DNA from: Bradyrhizobium sp. YR681
GTDB taxonomy: Bacteria; Pseudomonadota; Alphaproteobacteria; Rhizobiales; Xanthobacteraceae
DNA length: 64,000 nucleotides
Direction of reading: 5' to 3'
Assembly (NCBI RefSeq): GCF_000282615.1
Contig: NZ_AKIY01000209.1
Coordinates: 16,322 to 80,321, forward strand
The notes under the pieces are model-generated. The model had not been told where the DNA came from. It did no database searches and worked only from the letters and a program-made list of their open reading frames with translations. Position 1 is the first letter of the stretch. The number at the start of each line of letters is the position of its first letter. Of this stretch, positions 1-8,386 are shown piece after piece. The position numbers and the translations under genes were made by a program.

Positions 1-1
1 C

Positions 2-847
2 GGCTTGACTGCCTTCGACAAGACGTTCTGGAAGCACGTCAGCCACAGCTTCAATACGTTGCTCCGCGCCTTCGGCCGGAGCTGGACCTTTGGCTTCTTC
101 GCGCTTGCGCCCGACGCGGGCGATGCGACGCCGTTCTATCGCCAGCTCTCGCGCTACTCCGCGGCGTTTGCGCTCTGCGCCGACATGGCGCTGCTCACGC
201 TCGGCGGCGCGCTCAAGCGCAAGGAGATGCTGTCGGCACGCTTCGGCGACATTCTCTCCGAGCTCTATCTGCTGTCGGCCGCGCTGAAGCGATGGCAGGA
301 CGAGGGCCGGCAGAAGGAGGATTTTGCCGCGCTGGAATGGTGCATGGCGACGGGCTTCAAAACCATCGAGGTCAGGCTTGCCGAAATTCTCGCCAATCTG
401 CCCAACCGCTTCGTCGCCGTCATCCTGAAGCTCGTGGTGCAGCCGTTCGGCGCGCGCGTGCTCGGCCCGTCCGACCGAATCGTGCACCGATGCGCGAGCC
501 TCGTGCTGGAGCCATCTGCGGCACGCGAACGGCTCACGCCGGACCTCGCCCATGTCGATGACGACGGCGGCTTTGCCCGGCTGGAGCGTGCATTCAAGCT
601 GGTCACGAGCACCGATGCGATCGCCAAGCGCATGCGCGCGGCGCACATCCGCGACTGGAAGGACGCTGTCGCCAAGGGCGTGATCACGCAGGCCGAGGGC
701 GAGCAGCTCGCCGCCGCTCACGAGGCCGTCACCAAAGTGATCGAGGTCGACGATTTCGCGCCGGAGGCGCTGTCGCCGATTTACAAGAAAACCGGAGATG
801 TGCATCAGTTCTTCCAGGAACTCGGTGAACAGAGGGCGGCGAGCTGA
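2..847 (+). CDS. fadE: Acyl-CoA dehydrogenase, C-terminal part (FadE type, DUF1974)
   Basis: The reading frame is already open at base 2, so the gene starts outside the window. About 281 residues remain. They match the end of the large FadE-type acyl-CoA dehydrogenases (about 800 residues in E. coli), which oxidise acyl-CoA to 2-enoyl-CoA in the first step of beta-oxidation. What is left covers the last helical part of the dehydrogenase and the DUF1974 tail, with a typical ending rich in acidic and Ala residues (IEVDDFAPEAL near the C-terminus). Its stop codon overlaps the start of the thiolase gene (TGATG), and the FadJ-like gene follows, so the three genes form a beta-oxidation operon. The flavin-binding half cannot be judged here. 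Confidence 0.85.
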   Translation, partial: GLTAFDKTFWKHVSHSFNTLLRAFGRSWTFGFFALAPDAGDATPFYRQLSRYSAAFALCADMALLTLGGALKRKEMLSARFGDILSELYLLSAALKRWQDEGRQKEDFAALEWCMATGFKTIEVRLAEILANLPNRFVAVILKLVVQPFGARVLGPSDRIVHRCASLVLEPSAARERLTPDLAHVDDDGGFARLERAFKLVTSTDAIAKRMRAAHIRDWKDAVAKGVITQAEGEQLAAAHEAVTKVIEVDDFAPEALSPIYKKTGDVHQFFQELGEQRAAS

Positions 848-2130
848 TGGCACGACCGGTTTTCATCGTCGACGGCAGCCGGACGCCGTTCTTGAAGGCG
901 CGCTCGGGGCCGGGGCCGTTCACGCCGGTCGATCTCGCCGTGCAATGCGGCCGGCCGCTGCTGGCGCGCCAGCCGTTTGCGCCTGATGACTTCGACCAGG
1001 TCATCCTCGGCTGCGTCAACGTCATCGCTGACGAGATGAACCCGGCGCGCGTCGCAGCCCTTCGGCTCGGCATGGGCGAGGACATGGTCGCCTTCACCGT
1101 GCAGATCAATTGCGGCTCCGGGATGCAGTCGATCGACACCGCCTACCGCTACATCCGCGAAGGCCATGCCGACATGATCCTCGCCGGCGGCACCGAGGCG
1201 CTGAGCCACGCGCCGCTGGTCTGGCCGAATTCCGGGGTACGATGGTTCGCCGGCCTTGCCACCGCAAAGGGCGTGGCCGCCAAGCTTGCCGCCGCGTTCA
1301 AGCTGCGCCCGCGCGATCTCAAGCCGATCATCGGCCTGGAGCGGGGATTGACCGATCCCATCACCGACCTGAACATGGGCCAGACCGCCGAAGTCGTCGG
1401 TCATCTCTTCGGCATCACCCGCGCGCAGTCGGACGCCTACGCCGCCGAGAGCCATCGCCGCCTCGCGCACGCGCAGGCCGAAGGCTTTCTCAAGGGCGAG
1501 GTCGAGACCGCCTTCTCCCGCGACGGCAAATTCTTCGGCCATGACGACGGCGTGCGCCCGGACTCCTCAGCCGAGACGCTGGCAAAGCTGCGGCCGGTGT
1601 TCGAGCGTCCCTGGGGCCAGGTCACCGCCGGCAATTCCTCGCAGATCACCGACGGCGCCTCCTGGGTGATCCTCGCTTCCGACGCGGCTGTGGCAAAGCA
1701 CAAGCTGTCGCCGAAGGCCGCGATCGTCGACAGCAATTGGGCCGCGCTCGATCCCAGCATCATGGGCCTCGGTCCCGTGATGTCGGCAACCCCGCTGCTT
1801 CAGCGCAACGGCCTCACGGTTCAGGACGTCGAGACCTGGGAACTGAACGAGGCGTTCGCGACCCAGGTGCTCGGCTGTCTCGCCGCCTGGAACGATGACA
1901 AATTCTGCCGCGAGATTCTTGGCCTCGACGGCGCGGCCGGCGAGATCGACCGCGACAAGCTCAATGTCGACGGCGGCGCCATCTCGCTCGGCCATCCCGT
2001 CGGCACCTCCGGCAACCGCATCGTGCTGCATCTCGTCAACGCGATGAAGCGGCTCGGCACAAGGCGCGGAATTGCCACCGAGTGCATCGGCGGCGGGCTC
2101 GGCGGCGCCATGCTGATCGAGGCGGTGTGA
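847..2130 (+). CDS. fadI: Acetyl-CoA C-acyltransferase (thiolase, FadI type)
   Basis: A 427-residue thiolase that cleaves 3-ketoacyl-CoA with CoA to acetyl-CoA and a shortened acyl-CoA. The nucleophile cysteine is in the motif NCGSGMQS at about residue 90. The C-terminal His is in GHPVGTSGNR and the second active-site Cys in ECIGGGLGG. The length fits FadI (about 430 residues) better than the shorter PhbA-type biosynthetic thiolases (about 390). The ATG overlaps the stop of the fadE-like gene by one base and the FadJ-like gene begins two bases after the stop, so translation of all three is probably coupled. Confidence 0.9.
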   Translation: MARPVFIVDGSRTPFLKARSGPGPFTPVDLAVQCGRPLLARQPFAPDDFDQVILGCVNVIADEMNPARVAALRLGMGEDMVAFTVQINCGSGMQSIDTAYRYIREGHADMILAGGTEALSHAPLVWPNSGVRWFAGLATAKGVAAKLAAAFKLRPRDLKPIIGLERGLTDPITDLNMGQTAEVVGHLFGITRAQSDAYAAESHRRLAHAQAEGFLKGEVETAFSRDGKFFGHDDGVRPDSSAETLAKLRPVFERPWGQVTAGNSSQITDGASWVILASDAAVAKHKLSPKAAIVDSNWAALDPSIMGLGPVMSATPLLQRNGLTVQDVETWELNEAFATQVLGCLAAWNDDKFCREILGLDGAAGEIDRDKLNVDGGAISLGHPVGTSGNRIVLHLVNAMKRLGTRRGIATECIGGGLGGAMLIEAV

Positions 2131-2132
2131 TC

Positions 2133-4229
2133 ATGGAGTCGAAGATCATGACCGCGCTCGGCGACCGCGTGCTGGAGCTCGGGCCCAAGCCTGCGGCCGA
2201 CAGCCCCTACAGGCACTTCAAGCTGACGCGCGATGCCGACGGTGTCGCCTGGCTGCTGTTCGACCGCGCCGAGACAAGCGCGAACACGCTGTCGTCCGAC
2301 GTGATGGAGGAGTTCGACGCCGTGCTCGCGGCGATCGAGACCGAGCGTCCCGCAGGCCTCGTGATCCGCTCGGCAAAGCCGTCCGGCTTCATCGCGGGCG
2401 CCGATGTCAACGAATTCCGCGGCGCGTCCGATCCCGAAATGGTCGAGACGCGCATCCGCGCCGCGCACGCGGTGGTGGACCATCTGGAGGCGCTGAAGCT
2501 GCCGACGGTTGCCGTCATCCACGGCTTCTGCCTCGGCGGCGGTCTCGAGGTGGCGCTCGCCTGCCAGTCGCGTATTGCCATCGACGGCGCCCGCTTCGGC
2601 TTTCCTGAGGTGATGCTGGGCCTGCATCCCGGTCTCGGCGGCACTGCGCGTTTCACCGCGCTGGTCAATCCCACGCAGTCGATGGCGCTAATGCTGACCG
2701 GCCGCACCATCGATGCGCGCCGCGCCAGATCGCTCGGCCTCGTCGATACCGTGACGCAGGAACGCCATGTCCGTGGCGCCGTGAAGGACGTGCTGTTCGG
2801 CCGGCTGAAGCGGGCCAAGCCTGGCCTGCTCACGCGTGCGGCCAATCTCGGACCGGTGCGCGGGCTCCTGGCCAAGCGGATGCGGGCGGAGGCGGCGAAG
2901 GCCGCATCCCGCGAGCACTATCCGGCACCTTACGCGCTGATCGACCTTTGGGAGACGCATGGCGGCGGCAAGGCCGCGATGCTGAAGGCCGAGCAGGCCT
3001 CGTTCGCAAAACTGATGGTGACGCCGACCGCGCAGAATTTGATCCGCGTGTTCTTCCTGCGCGAGCAGATGAAGAAGACGGCCGGCAGCGGCAACACCAT
3101 CCAGCACGTTCATGTCATCGGCGCCGGCGCCATGGGCGGTGACATCGCCGCTTGGGTAGCCGGGCAGGGGCTGCGCGTCTCGCTCGCCGACATGAAGGCC
3201 GAGCCGATCGCGGGCGCGGTGAAGCGCGCGGCCGAGCTTTACGGCAAGATCATCCGAAAACCCACCGAGGTGCGTGACGCGCTTGATCGCCTCATGCCTG
3301 ACATGGATGGCGAGGGTGTCCGCAATGCCGATCTCATCATCGAGGCGGTCCCGGAAAAGCTGGAGCTGAAGCAGAAGGTCTATGCCGGCCTCGAGCCGAA
3401 GATGAAGCCGGGTGCGATTCTCGCGACCAACACGTCGAGCATTCCGCTTCAGGACCTGCGCACCACGCTGGCGCGACCGGAGCGGCTCGTGGGCCTGCAT
3501 TTCTTCAATCCGGTGTCGCGCCTGCAACTGGTCGAAATCGTCAGCCACGACGGCAACGATGCGCAAGTGCTGAAGGACGCGCTCGCTTTCGTCGGTGCGA
3601 TCGACCGCCTGCCGCTGCCCGTCAAGAGCTCGCCCGGCTTCCTCGTCAACCGCGCGCTGACGCCCTACATGCTGGAAGCGATGGTGATGCTGGACGAGAA
3701 GACCGACCAGCGCCTGATCGACGCCGCGGCCGAGCAGTTCGGCATGCCGATGGGGCCGATCGAGCTGGCCGACCAGGTCGGCCTCGACATCTGCCTCGAC
3801 GTCGGAGACATGCTGCGCACAAAATTCGGCGACCTGTTGCCGCCGACGCCGGCCTGGCTGCGCGAGAAGGTCGCCAGGGGCGAGCTCGGCCGCAAGACCG
3901 GCAAGGGCTTTTACACCTGGAAAGACGGCAAGGCGGAGAAGGCGCCATTGCCCGAGACCGGCCCGCGCGTCACCGACCAGATGATCGACCGCCTGGTGCT
4001 GCCGATGTCCAACGTCTGTGTCGCGGCGCTTCGGGAAGGCATCGTCGATGATCCCGATGCGGTCGATGGCGCCATGATCTTCGGCACGGGGTATGCACCG
4101 TTCCGCGGCGGCCCGCTCAACTATGCGCGCACGCGCGGCGTGGAGAATGTCGTAGCCACCATGCGCGCGCTGGCCGAGCGATTCGGCGATCGCTTCGCGC
4201 CCGATCCGGGCTGGGACAATTTGAGATAG
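2133..4229 (+). CDS. fadJ: Bifunctional enoyl-CoA hydratase / 3-hydroxyacyl-CoA dehydrogenase (FadJ type)
   Basis: A 698-residue multifunctional beta-oxidation protein. Residues about 15-200 form the crotonase domain, with the oxyanion segments FIAGADVNEF and CLGGGLEVALAC and the Glu-containing GLHPGLGGTARF. Residues about 325-500 form the NAD-binding dehydrogenase domain, with the dinucleotide motif VIGAGAMGGDIA and LHFFNPV. The helical C-terminal domains begin near SSPGFLVNRAL. The start was set at the ATG two bases after the thiolase stop; a longer in-frame start at 2082 would lie inside the thiolase gene and add an Arg-rich segment absent from the family. It is the alpha partner of the upstream thiolase. 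Confidence 0.92.
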   Translation: MESKIMTALGDRVLELGPKPAADSPYRHFKLTRDADGVAWLLFDRAETSANTLSSDVMEEFDAVLAAIETERPAGLVIRSAKPSGFIAGADVNEFRGASDPEMVETRIRAAHAVVDHLEALKLPTVAVIHGFCLGGGLEVALACQSRIAIDGARFGFPEVMLGLHPGLGGTARFTALVNPTQSMALMLTGRTIDARRARSLGLVDTVTQERHVRGAVKDVLFGRLKRAKPGLLTRAANLGPVRGLLAKRMRAEAAKAASREHYPAPYALIDLWETHGGGKAAMLKAEQASFAKLMVTPTAQNLIRVFFLREQMKKTAGSGNTIQHVHVIGAGAMGGDIAAWVAGQGLRVSLADMKAEPIAGAVKRAAELYGKIIRKPTEVRDALDRLMPDMDGEGVRNADLIIEAVPEKLELKQKVYAGLEPKMKPGAILATNTSSIPLQDLRTTLARPERLVGLHFFNPVSRLQLVEIVSHDGNDAQVLKDALAFVGAIDRLPLPVKSSPGFLVNRALTPYMLEAMVMLDEKTDQRLIDAAAEQFGMPMGPIELADQVGLDICLDVGDMLRTKFGDLLPPTPAWLREKVARGELGRKTGKGFYTWKDGKAEKAPLPETGPRVTDQMIDRLVLPMSNVCVAALREGIVDDPDAVDGAMIFGTGYAPFRGGPLNYARTRGVENVVATMRALAERFGDRFAPDPGWDNLR

Positions 4230-4286
4230 CGGCGGTGCCGGCATAAGATGCTATCAAGGGTAGTGCAGCCCGATGGAGTATCGCCG

Positions 4287-5039
4287 ATGCCGACGATCCC
4301 GTTCTTCAAGCACGCCACCCTGCGCGAGATCATCATCACGCGGCTGTGCTGCGGGGCCGACGCCGTCGTGATCCTGTGTTGCGGGGGCTATCTCCTCCGG
4401 TGTTACGACGCGGTGGGATTGCGCTGGCCGTGGCTGATCGTGGCGCTCCTGGTCGGTTATTTCCTTGCCGACCTTTTCTCGGGGCTGGTGCATTGGGTGG
4501 TCGACACCTGGGTGGACGAAGGGATGCTTGGCCGCGGTATCGCGATGACGCGTGAGCACCACACCCACCCGAGCCACGTCCTGCTCTACGGATTCCTCGA
4601 CCAGGCGTCCCTCGGTGCGGCGCCGAGCGCCGTGGTGGTCGGGAGTGCGGCCGCCGTCACGGCGTCGTTCCCGGTTTCCGCGCTGACTTATACGCTCATG
4701 ATCGTCTGGTTCGTGATCGCGACCTGCATGCTGTTCGGCATGAGCTTTCACAATCTCGCGCACTGGCCGGTCCGCCCGCCGCTCCTGCGCTTGGCGCAAC
4801 GGCTTCATCTGGTCTGCTCACCCGAGCATCATTGGCGTCATCATGGCGACCATACCGTCCGTTATTGCGTCATCAATGGATGGGCCAATTATCCATGCGA
4901 TCGGCTCGGGCTTTGGAGCAAGTTGGAGTGGCTCGTGACGGCTACGACCGGGCGCGCGCCGCGGGCCGACGATGCGGAATGGCACCGCAAACTCAACGAC
5001 ACCGGCCTCCTCGCAGGGGAGCCACGGCCGGTCAGATAG
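4287..5039 (+). CDS. CarF / TMEM189-like membrane lipid desaturase (candidate plasmanylethanolamine desaturase)
   Basis: A 250-residue membrane protein with about four hydrophobic segments. Its histidine pattern is that of the CarF/Kua/TMEM189 (PEDS1) family: HWVVDTW near the end of the second membrane segment, REHHTHPSHV, SFHNLAHW, and PEHHWRHH followed by NGWANYP and LGLWSKLE. Family members are di-iron enzymes that introduce the vinyl-ether double bond of plasmalogens (human PEDS1, Myxococcus CarF). The start is the ATG with GGAG nine bases upstream; an earlier ATG at 4248 has no such site. It follows the beta-oxidation operon after 57 bases and precedes a thioesterase, which suits a lipid role. 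Activity on ether lipids is inferred from the family; no ether-lipid synthesis genes are visible here. Confidence 0.78.
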   Translation: MPTIPFFKHATLREIIITRLCCGADAVVILCCGGYLLRCYDAVGLRWPWLIVALLVGYFLADLFSGLVHWVVDTWVDEGMLGRGIAMTREHHTHPSHVLLYGFLDQASLGAAPSAVVVGSAAAVTASFPVSALTYTLMIVWFVIATCMLFGMSFHNLAHWPVRPPLLRLAQRLHLVCSPEHHWRHHGDHTVRYCVINGWANYPCDRLGLWSKLEWLVTATTGRAPRADDAEWHRKLNDTGLLAGEPRPVR

Positions 5040-5118
5040 CGCGAACTGGTCTCCCGCCGATGTTGCGCAAGTTGGCGCGGCTTTGTATCCAGAGCCGAGA
5101 GTCCGGGAGATCAATCAA

Positions 5119-5550
5119 ATGTCCGACACGCCCGTCCACGCCGCCACCACGTCCGACGTCGGGCCGAGCGGGGATCTCTGCATCCGCACGCTGGCGATGC
5201 CGGCCGACACCAACGCCAATGGCGATATCTTCGGCGGCTGGCTGCTCAGCCAGATGGACGTCGGCGGCGGCGTGTTCGCGTCCAAGGTCGCGAAGTCGCG
5301 CACCGTGACGGTCGCGATCGAGGCGATGAACTTTCGCAAGGCCGTCTATGTCGGCGATCTCGTCTCGGTCTATGCCAACGTCGTCCGCGTCGGGCGCACC
5401 TCGATCACCGTGCATCTGGAGGCCTGGGCGCTGCGCCGCAGGGAGGAACATCCGTTCCTCGTCACCGACGGCAACTTCACCTATGTCTCCATCGACGACC
5501 ACGGCCGCCCGCAACCGATCAGCCGCACCGACACGCCGATTGCGACGTAA
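5119..5550 (+). CDS. yciA: Acyl-CoA thioesterase, YciA-type hotdog fold
   Basis: A 143-residue single hotdog-domain protein. The motif ANGDIFGGWLLSQMD contains the catalytic Asp and the Gly-rich turn of the YciA/BACH acyl-CoA hydrolases; AIEAMNFRKAVYVGDLV continues the fold. These cytosolic enzymes release free fatty acid from acyl-CoA and are thought to protect CoA pools. The start is the ATG preceded by GGGAGA; an in-frame extension back to 4972 would overlap the desaturase gene and is not conserved in character. It lies just downstream of the CarF-like gene and may share a transcript. Confidence 0.9.
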   Translation: MSDTPVHAATTSDVGPSGDLCIRTLAMPADTNANGDIFGGWLLSQMDVGGGVFASKVAKSRTVTVAIEAMNFRKAVYVGDLVSVYANVVRVGRTSITVHLEAWALRRREEHPFLVTDGNFTYVSIDDHGRPQPISRTDTPIAT

Positions 5551-5720
5551 GCGCGCGCGACCTTGCGCCTCGTCGCGCCAAGGCGTGCGACGTCAAGCCA
5601 AACGCGGCGCGCGTGGGTCAACGCGTCGCGTCTTCGCCAAGAACAAGTCATAAAACGGATGAGGTCCCCGCGTACTCAATTGCGTGTCGATTCGGGGTGG
5701 GAAACGGCCGATTTGCCTCA

Positions 5721-5745
5721 GGAACCTTTGGGCAAAGTCGTCGTT
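5721..5745 (+). promoter_or_regulatory. EcfG-type general stress response promoter
   Basis: GGAAC at 5721-5725 and CGTT at 5742-5745 are separated by exactly 16 bases. This equals the known alphaproteobacterial EcfG consensus, GGAAC, 16-17 bases, CGTT. The expected transcript start is near 5752, giving a leader of about 25 bases before the ATG at 5776, with GAGGA as a likely ribosome site. Confidence 0.7.
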
Positions 5746-5775
5746 ATTTGCCCGCACTTGAGGAATCCACGGGCC

Positions 5776-5967
5776 ATGCCGGACAGCTACATCATCGAAG
5801 TGAATTCAGAGACCGCGGGTATCGTCGTTCGCGGCCAAGGCGGTTACTGCTTCTTCGCCTCGTCCCATCAATTCAATCGTCTCGAAGGCCAGCTCTTCCG
5901 CAATGCCCGCGAAGCCGAGCGCGCCGCGCGCAAGCTGGTTAACGGCGATGTGAAGGAAGCGGCGTAG
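5776..5967 (+). CDS. Small conserved hypothetical protein (63 aa), probably stress-regulated
   Basis: A 63-residue soluble protein with no motif I can name. It reads as a compact alpha/beta unit: a beta hairpin (SYIIEVNSETAGIVVRG, then GYCFFASS) followed by an Arg/Ala-rich helix (FRNAREAERAARKLVNG). The ATG at 5776 was chosen because an EcfG-type promoter ends just upstream and the frame extended further back loses protein-like character. The gene is monocistronic, ending before a palindromic repeat. Its likely place in the general stress regulon is inferred only from the promoter. Confidence 0.65.
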   Translation: MPDSYIIEVNSETAGIVVRGQGGYCFFASSHQFNRLEGQLFRNAREAERAARKLVNGDVKEAA

Positions 5968-5983
5968 TTGCCGTGCACTCGGT

Positions 5984-6139
5984 CATCCCTTCTCCCTTGC
6001 GGGAGAAGGTGGCGCGAAGCGCCGGATGAGCGGTTGTTTCGACGGATTCAACTGTGAGAAATCCACTCACAGAGAGATTTTTCACCGTCTCGCCGCTTTT
6101 GCGGCAAGCCACCCTCTCCCCCAAGGGAAGAGGGTGAGA
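5984..6139. repeat. Palindromic intergenic repeat, family E copy 1
   Basis: About 150 bases between two convergent genes. The left half carries TTCTCCC-TTGC-GGGAGAA and the right half CCCTCTCCC followed by GGGAAGAGGG, so each end and the whole element can fold. Bases 5997-6030 are identical over 34 bases, in reverse complement, to 30971-31004. It may act as a two-way terminator. Confidence 0.7.
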
Positions 6140-6146
6140 AGCAGCA

Positions 6147-6614
6147 TCACAATTTCGTTGCCGCCCGCGACAGGAGCTTCCAGTCGTCGCCCTGCTTCTG
6201 CCAGTTCATCAGGATGTGAAGGTTGGTCGGCACTTTCTTCCCATCGGCCGCCATTTCCTGTTCGGCGACCCAGTGGAAGCGCACGATCGCGGCCGGGCCG
6301 ACGACCTTGATGGTCGGGTCCTGGTATTCGATCGACAGGAATTTTGACTTGCCGTCGGTGGCGTTGGTGACGAAGGTCGCCTTGTCCTCGACCCGGCCGT
6401 TGGAATGGCTGTAGCTCACTTCGTCGGCGCAGAGCGCGCCGAGCGCCTTGGGGTCGGCCGCGATCTGGGCGAGGCGGAAGGCCTCGACCTTCTTCGCCAC
6501 GGCCTCTTCGTCCGCTGAGGCGGCCAGCGCCGGGCTGGTGAGAGCGAGCGCGGAGACGGCAAGGGCCGGGAGAGCAAGAGTCGAGAGAGCCAGATCGCGT
6601 CGGTTGATCGTCAT
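6147..6614 (-). CDS. Exported SnoaL/DUF4440-like protein
   Basis: A 155-residue protein with an N-terminal export signal of Tat character (INRRDLALSTLALPALAV, ending near SPALAAS). The mature part, about 120 residues, looks like a small NTF2-fold domain of the DUF4440/SnoaL group: an initial helix (AVAKKVEAFRLAQIAADPKAL), then LCADEVSYSHSNGRVEDKA and a four-strand sheet ending in WKLLSRAATKL. These domains bind small molecules or act as enzymes of varied kind, and the substrate is unknown. The start at 6614 has a perfect AAAGGAGG ribosome site; a longer reading to 6866 would run into the divergent HAD gene. Confidence 0.75.
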   Translation of the reverse strand: MTINRRDLALSTLALPALAVSALALTSPALAASADEEAVAKKVEAFRLAQIAADPKALGALCADEVSYSHSNGRVEDKATFVTNATDGKSKFLSIEYQDPTIKVVGPAAIVRFHWVAEQEMAADGKKVPTNLHILMNWQKQGDDWKLLSRAATKL

Positions 6615-6768
6615 CGTTTCCTCCTTTTTGATCTTGGAGCGAGTGTTGCAGCCGCGCGCGGCTTTGTCGAGTGTCACGTGGCGGTCATGCACGTGCGTCA
6701 TTGCGCGATTGAAGGCATATTGATACGTGTCGCGCATCGATGCGTCGTGCATTTGGGAAAGTACGGAA

Positions 6769-7455
6769 ATGATCGAGGCCAAGGACGATGCGACGGGCAG
6801 GGCGTTGCTGTTCGACATCGACGGTACGCTTGCCAATACCGACCCGCTGCATTTGAAGGCTTTCAACGAGGTGCTTGGTCCTCGCGGCCATGTATTCGAT
6901 CACGCGCGCTTCTCGAAGGAGCTGCAAGGTTTCGCCAATGTCTCGATCGGCGAGCGCTTTCTGCCCGACGAAACGGTGGAGCGGCGGACGGCAATCCTCG
7001 GCGAGAAGGAAGAGGTCTTCCGCACGCTTGTCGCCGGACAGATCGAGCCGCTGCCGGGCCTGATGGCGCTGCTCGACCGTGCGGATGCCGCCGGCATCCC
7101 CATGGTTGCGGTAACCAACGCGCCGCGTCTGAACGCCGAACTGCTGCTCTCCGGCCTCGGCATCACGCATCGTTTCAAGGCGATCGTGATCGGCGACGAA
7201 CTGGCGCACGGCAAGCCGCATCCGCTGCCCTATCAGGAAGGGTTGCGCTTCGCCGGCGCCAGCGCGTCGGCCTCGATCGCGTTCGAGGATTCCCGCACCG
7301 GCGTGCAGTCGGCGACCGCCGCGGGCATTCCGACCATCGGCATCCGGACCAGCCTCAACCATGCTGACCTTGTCGGCGCGGGTGCCGTCGCCTCCGCCAG
7401 CGCCTTCGACGATCCGGACCTGCTCGCGCGTCTCGCCGCCGCGATGGCATGGTGA
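6769..7455 (+). CDS. HAD-superfamily phosphatase (beta-phosphoglucomutase / phosphoglycolate phosphatase-like)
   Basis: A 228-residue HAD hydrolase with the nucleophile motif DIDGTLANTD at residue 16, a helical cap after it, motif II VAVTNAP, the lysine in HGKPHPLPY and motif IV FEDSRTG. Such enzymes remove phosphate from small sugar or polyol phosphates. It lies 90 bases upstream of the DeoR/GlpR-type regulator and points the same way, so a phosphorylated three-carbon or sugar substrate linked to glycerol metabolism is plausible but not shown. The ATG at 6769 gives the standard short N-terminus ahead of motif I; a start at 6727 would add 14 unrelated residues. Confidence 0.8.
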   Translation: MIEAKDDATGRALLFDIDGTLANTDPLHLKAFNEVLGPRGHVFDHARFSKELQGFANVSIGERFLPDETVERRTAILGEKEEVFRTLVAGQIEPLPGLMALLDRADAAGIPMVAVTNAPRLNAELLLSGLGITHRFKAIVIGDELAHGKPHPLPYQEGLRFAGASASASIAFEDSRTGVQSATAAGIPTIGIRTSLNHADLVGAGAVASASAFDDPDLLARLAAAMAW

Positions 7456-7545
7456 GGGGGCCAGCCGTTAACTGTGATCGGCGCACGCATTGACCGATGG
7501 CGCGAACCGCCGCACCATGCACCGTCCTGATTTGAGGCCATCGCC

Positions 7546-8382
7546 GTGACCGGATTGACCCATCGCCAAGCCGAAATCCTCAACATCGCGCGTGCTTCGG
7601 GCCGTGTCATGGTCGAAGAGCTCGCGCGCAAATTCGAGGTCTCGGCGCAGACCATCCGCAAGGATCTCAACGATCTCTGCGAGCGGAGATCGCTGACGCG
7701 CATCCACGGCGGCGCCATCATCGCCTCAGGCGTCGAAAACCTCGCCTACGAGGCGCGGCGTTTCGTTGCGGCCGACGAGAAGAAGGCGATTGGCGCTGCT
7801 GCCGCATCGCTGATCCCGAACGGCTGCTCGCTCTTCATCAATATCGGCACCACGACCGAGGAGGTCGCGAGCGCGCTGACCTCGCATGAGGACCTTCTCG
7901 TCATCACCAACAACCTCAATGTCGCGATGCTGCTCTACCGCCATCCCCGCATCGAGGTGGTGGTTGCCGGCGGCACGGTGCGGCGCGCCGACGGCGCCGT
8001 GGTCGGCTCCACCGCGACGCAGCTGATCGGGCAGTTCAAGGTCGACTACGCCATCATCGGCGCATCCGCGATCGACGAGGAGGGCGCGCTGCTCGACTTC
8101 GACTATCGCGAGGTGCAGGTGGCCCAGGCCATCATCGCCAACGCCCGCAGCGTCATGCTGGTTGCCGATTCCACAAAACTCCGCCGCAGTGCCCCTGTGC
8201 GCATCGCCCATATCACCCAGATCCAGACCTTCGTCACCGACCAGGAGCTCCCCGAGCGCCTCGCCACCATCTGCCACAGCAAGGGCATCGAGGTGATGGC
8301 GGCGATGCCGAAGGACGCGTCCGATATCGATGACGCGCAGGCCGAGGTACAGGAAGCCTCGCCGGTGGTGCGGCTGCGCTAA
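7546..8382 (+). CDS. glpR: DeoR-family transcriptional regulator, GlpR type
   Basis: A 278-residue repressor. Residues 1-57 are the DeoR winged helix (LTHRQAEILNIARASGRVMVEELARKF, then SAQTIRKDLNDL and RIHGGA). The rest is the DeoR sensor domain, with NGCSLFINIGTTTEEVA, VITNNLNVA and VVAGGTVRRADGAVVG. In this family the sensor binds a phosphorylated sugar or glycerol 3-phosphate and releases the repressor. The start is GTG with GAGG nine bases before it. The glycerol operon begins about 940 bases downstream, and CTTTCRYTTT-like repeats upstream of glpD are candidate operators. The name follows this context; another sugar phosphate effector is possible. Confidence 0.85.
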   Translation: MTGLTHRQAEILNIARASGRVMVEELARKFEVSAQTIRKDLNDLCERRSLTRIHGGAIIASGVENLAYEARRFVAADEKKAIGAAAASLIPNGCSLFINIGTTTEEVASALTSHEDLLVITNNLNVAMLLYRHPRIEVVVAGGTVRRADGAVVGSTATQLIGQFKVDYAIIGASAIDEEGALLDFDYREVQVAQAIIANARSVMLVADSTKLRRSAPVRIAHITQIQTFVTDQELPERLATICHSKGIEVMAAMPKDASDIDDAQAEVQEASPVVRLR

Positions 8383-8386
8383 GGGC

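Noticed and set aside
2688..4244. 518-codon open frame antisense to the FadJ-like gene
   Set aside because: It is the shadow of a strong gene in high-GC DNA: composition is Arg/His/Leu-heavy, no domain is visible, and the plus-strand frame has clear motifs throughout.
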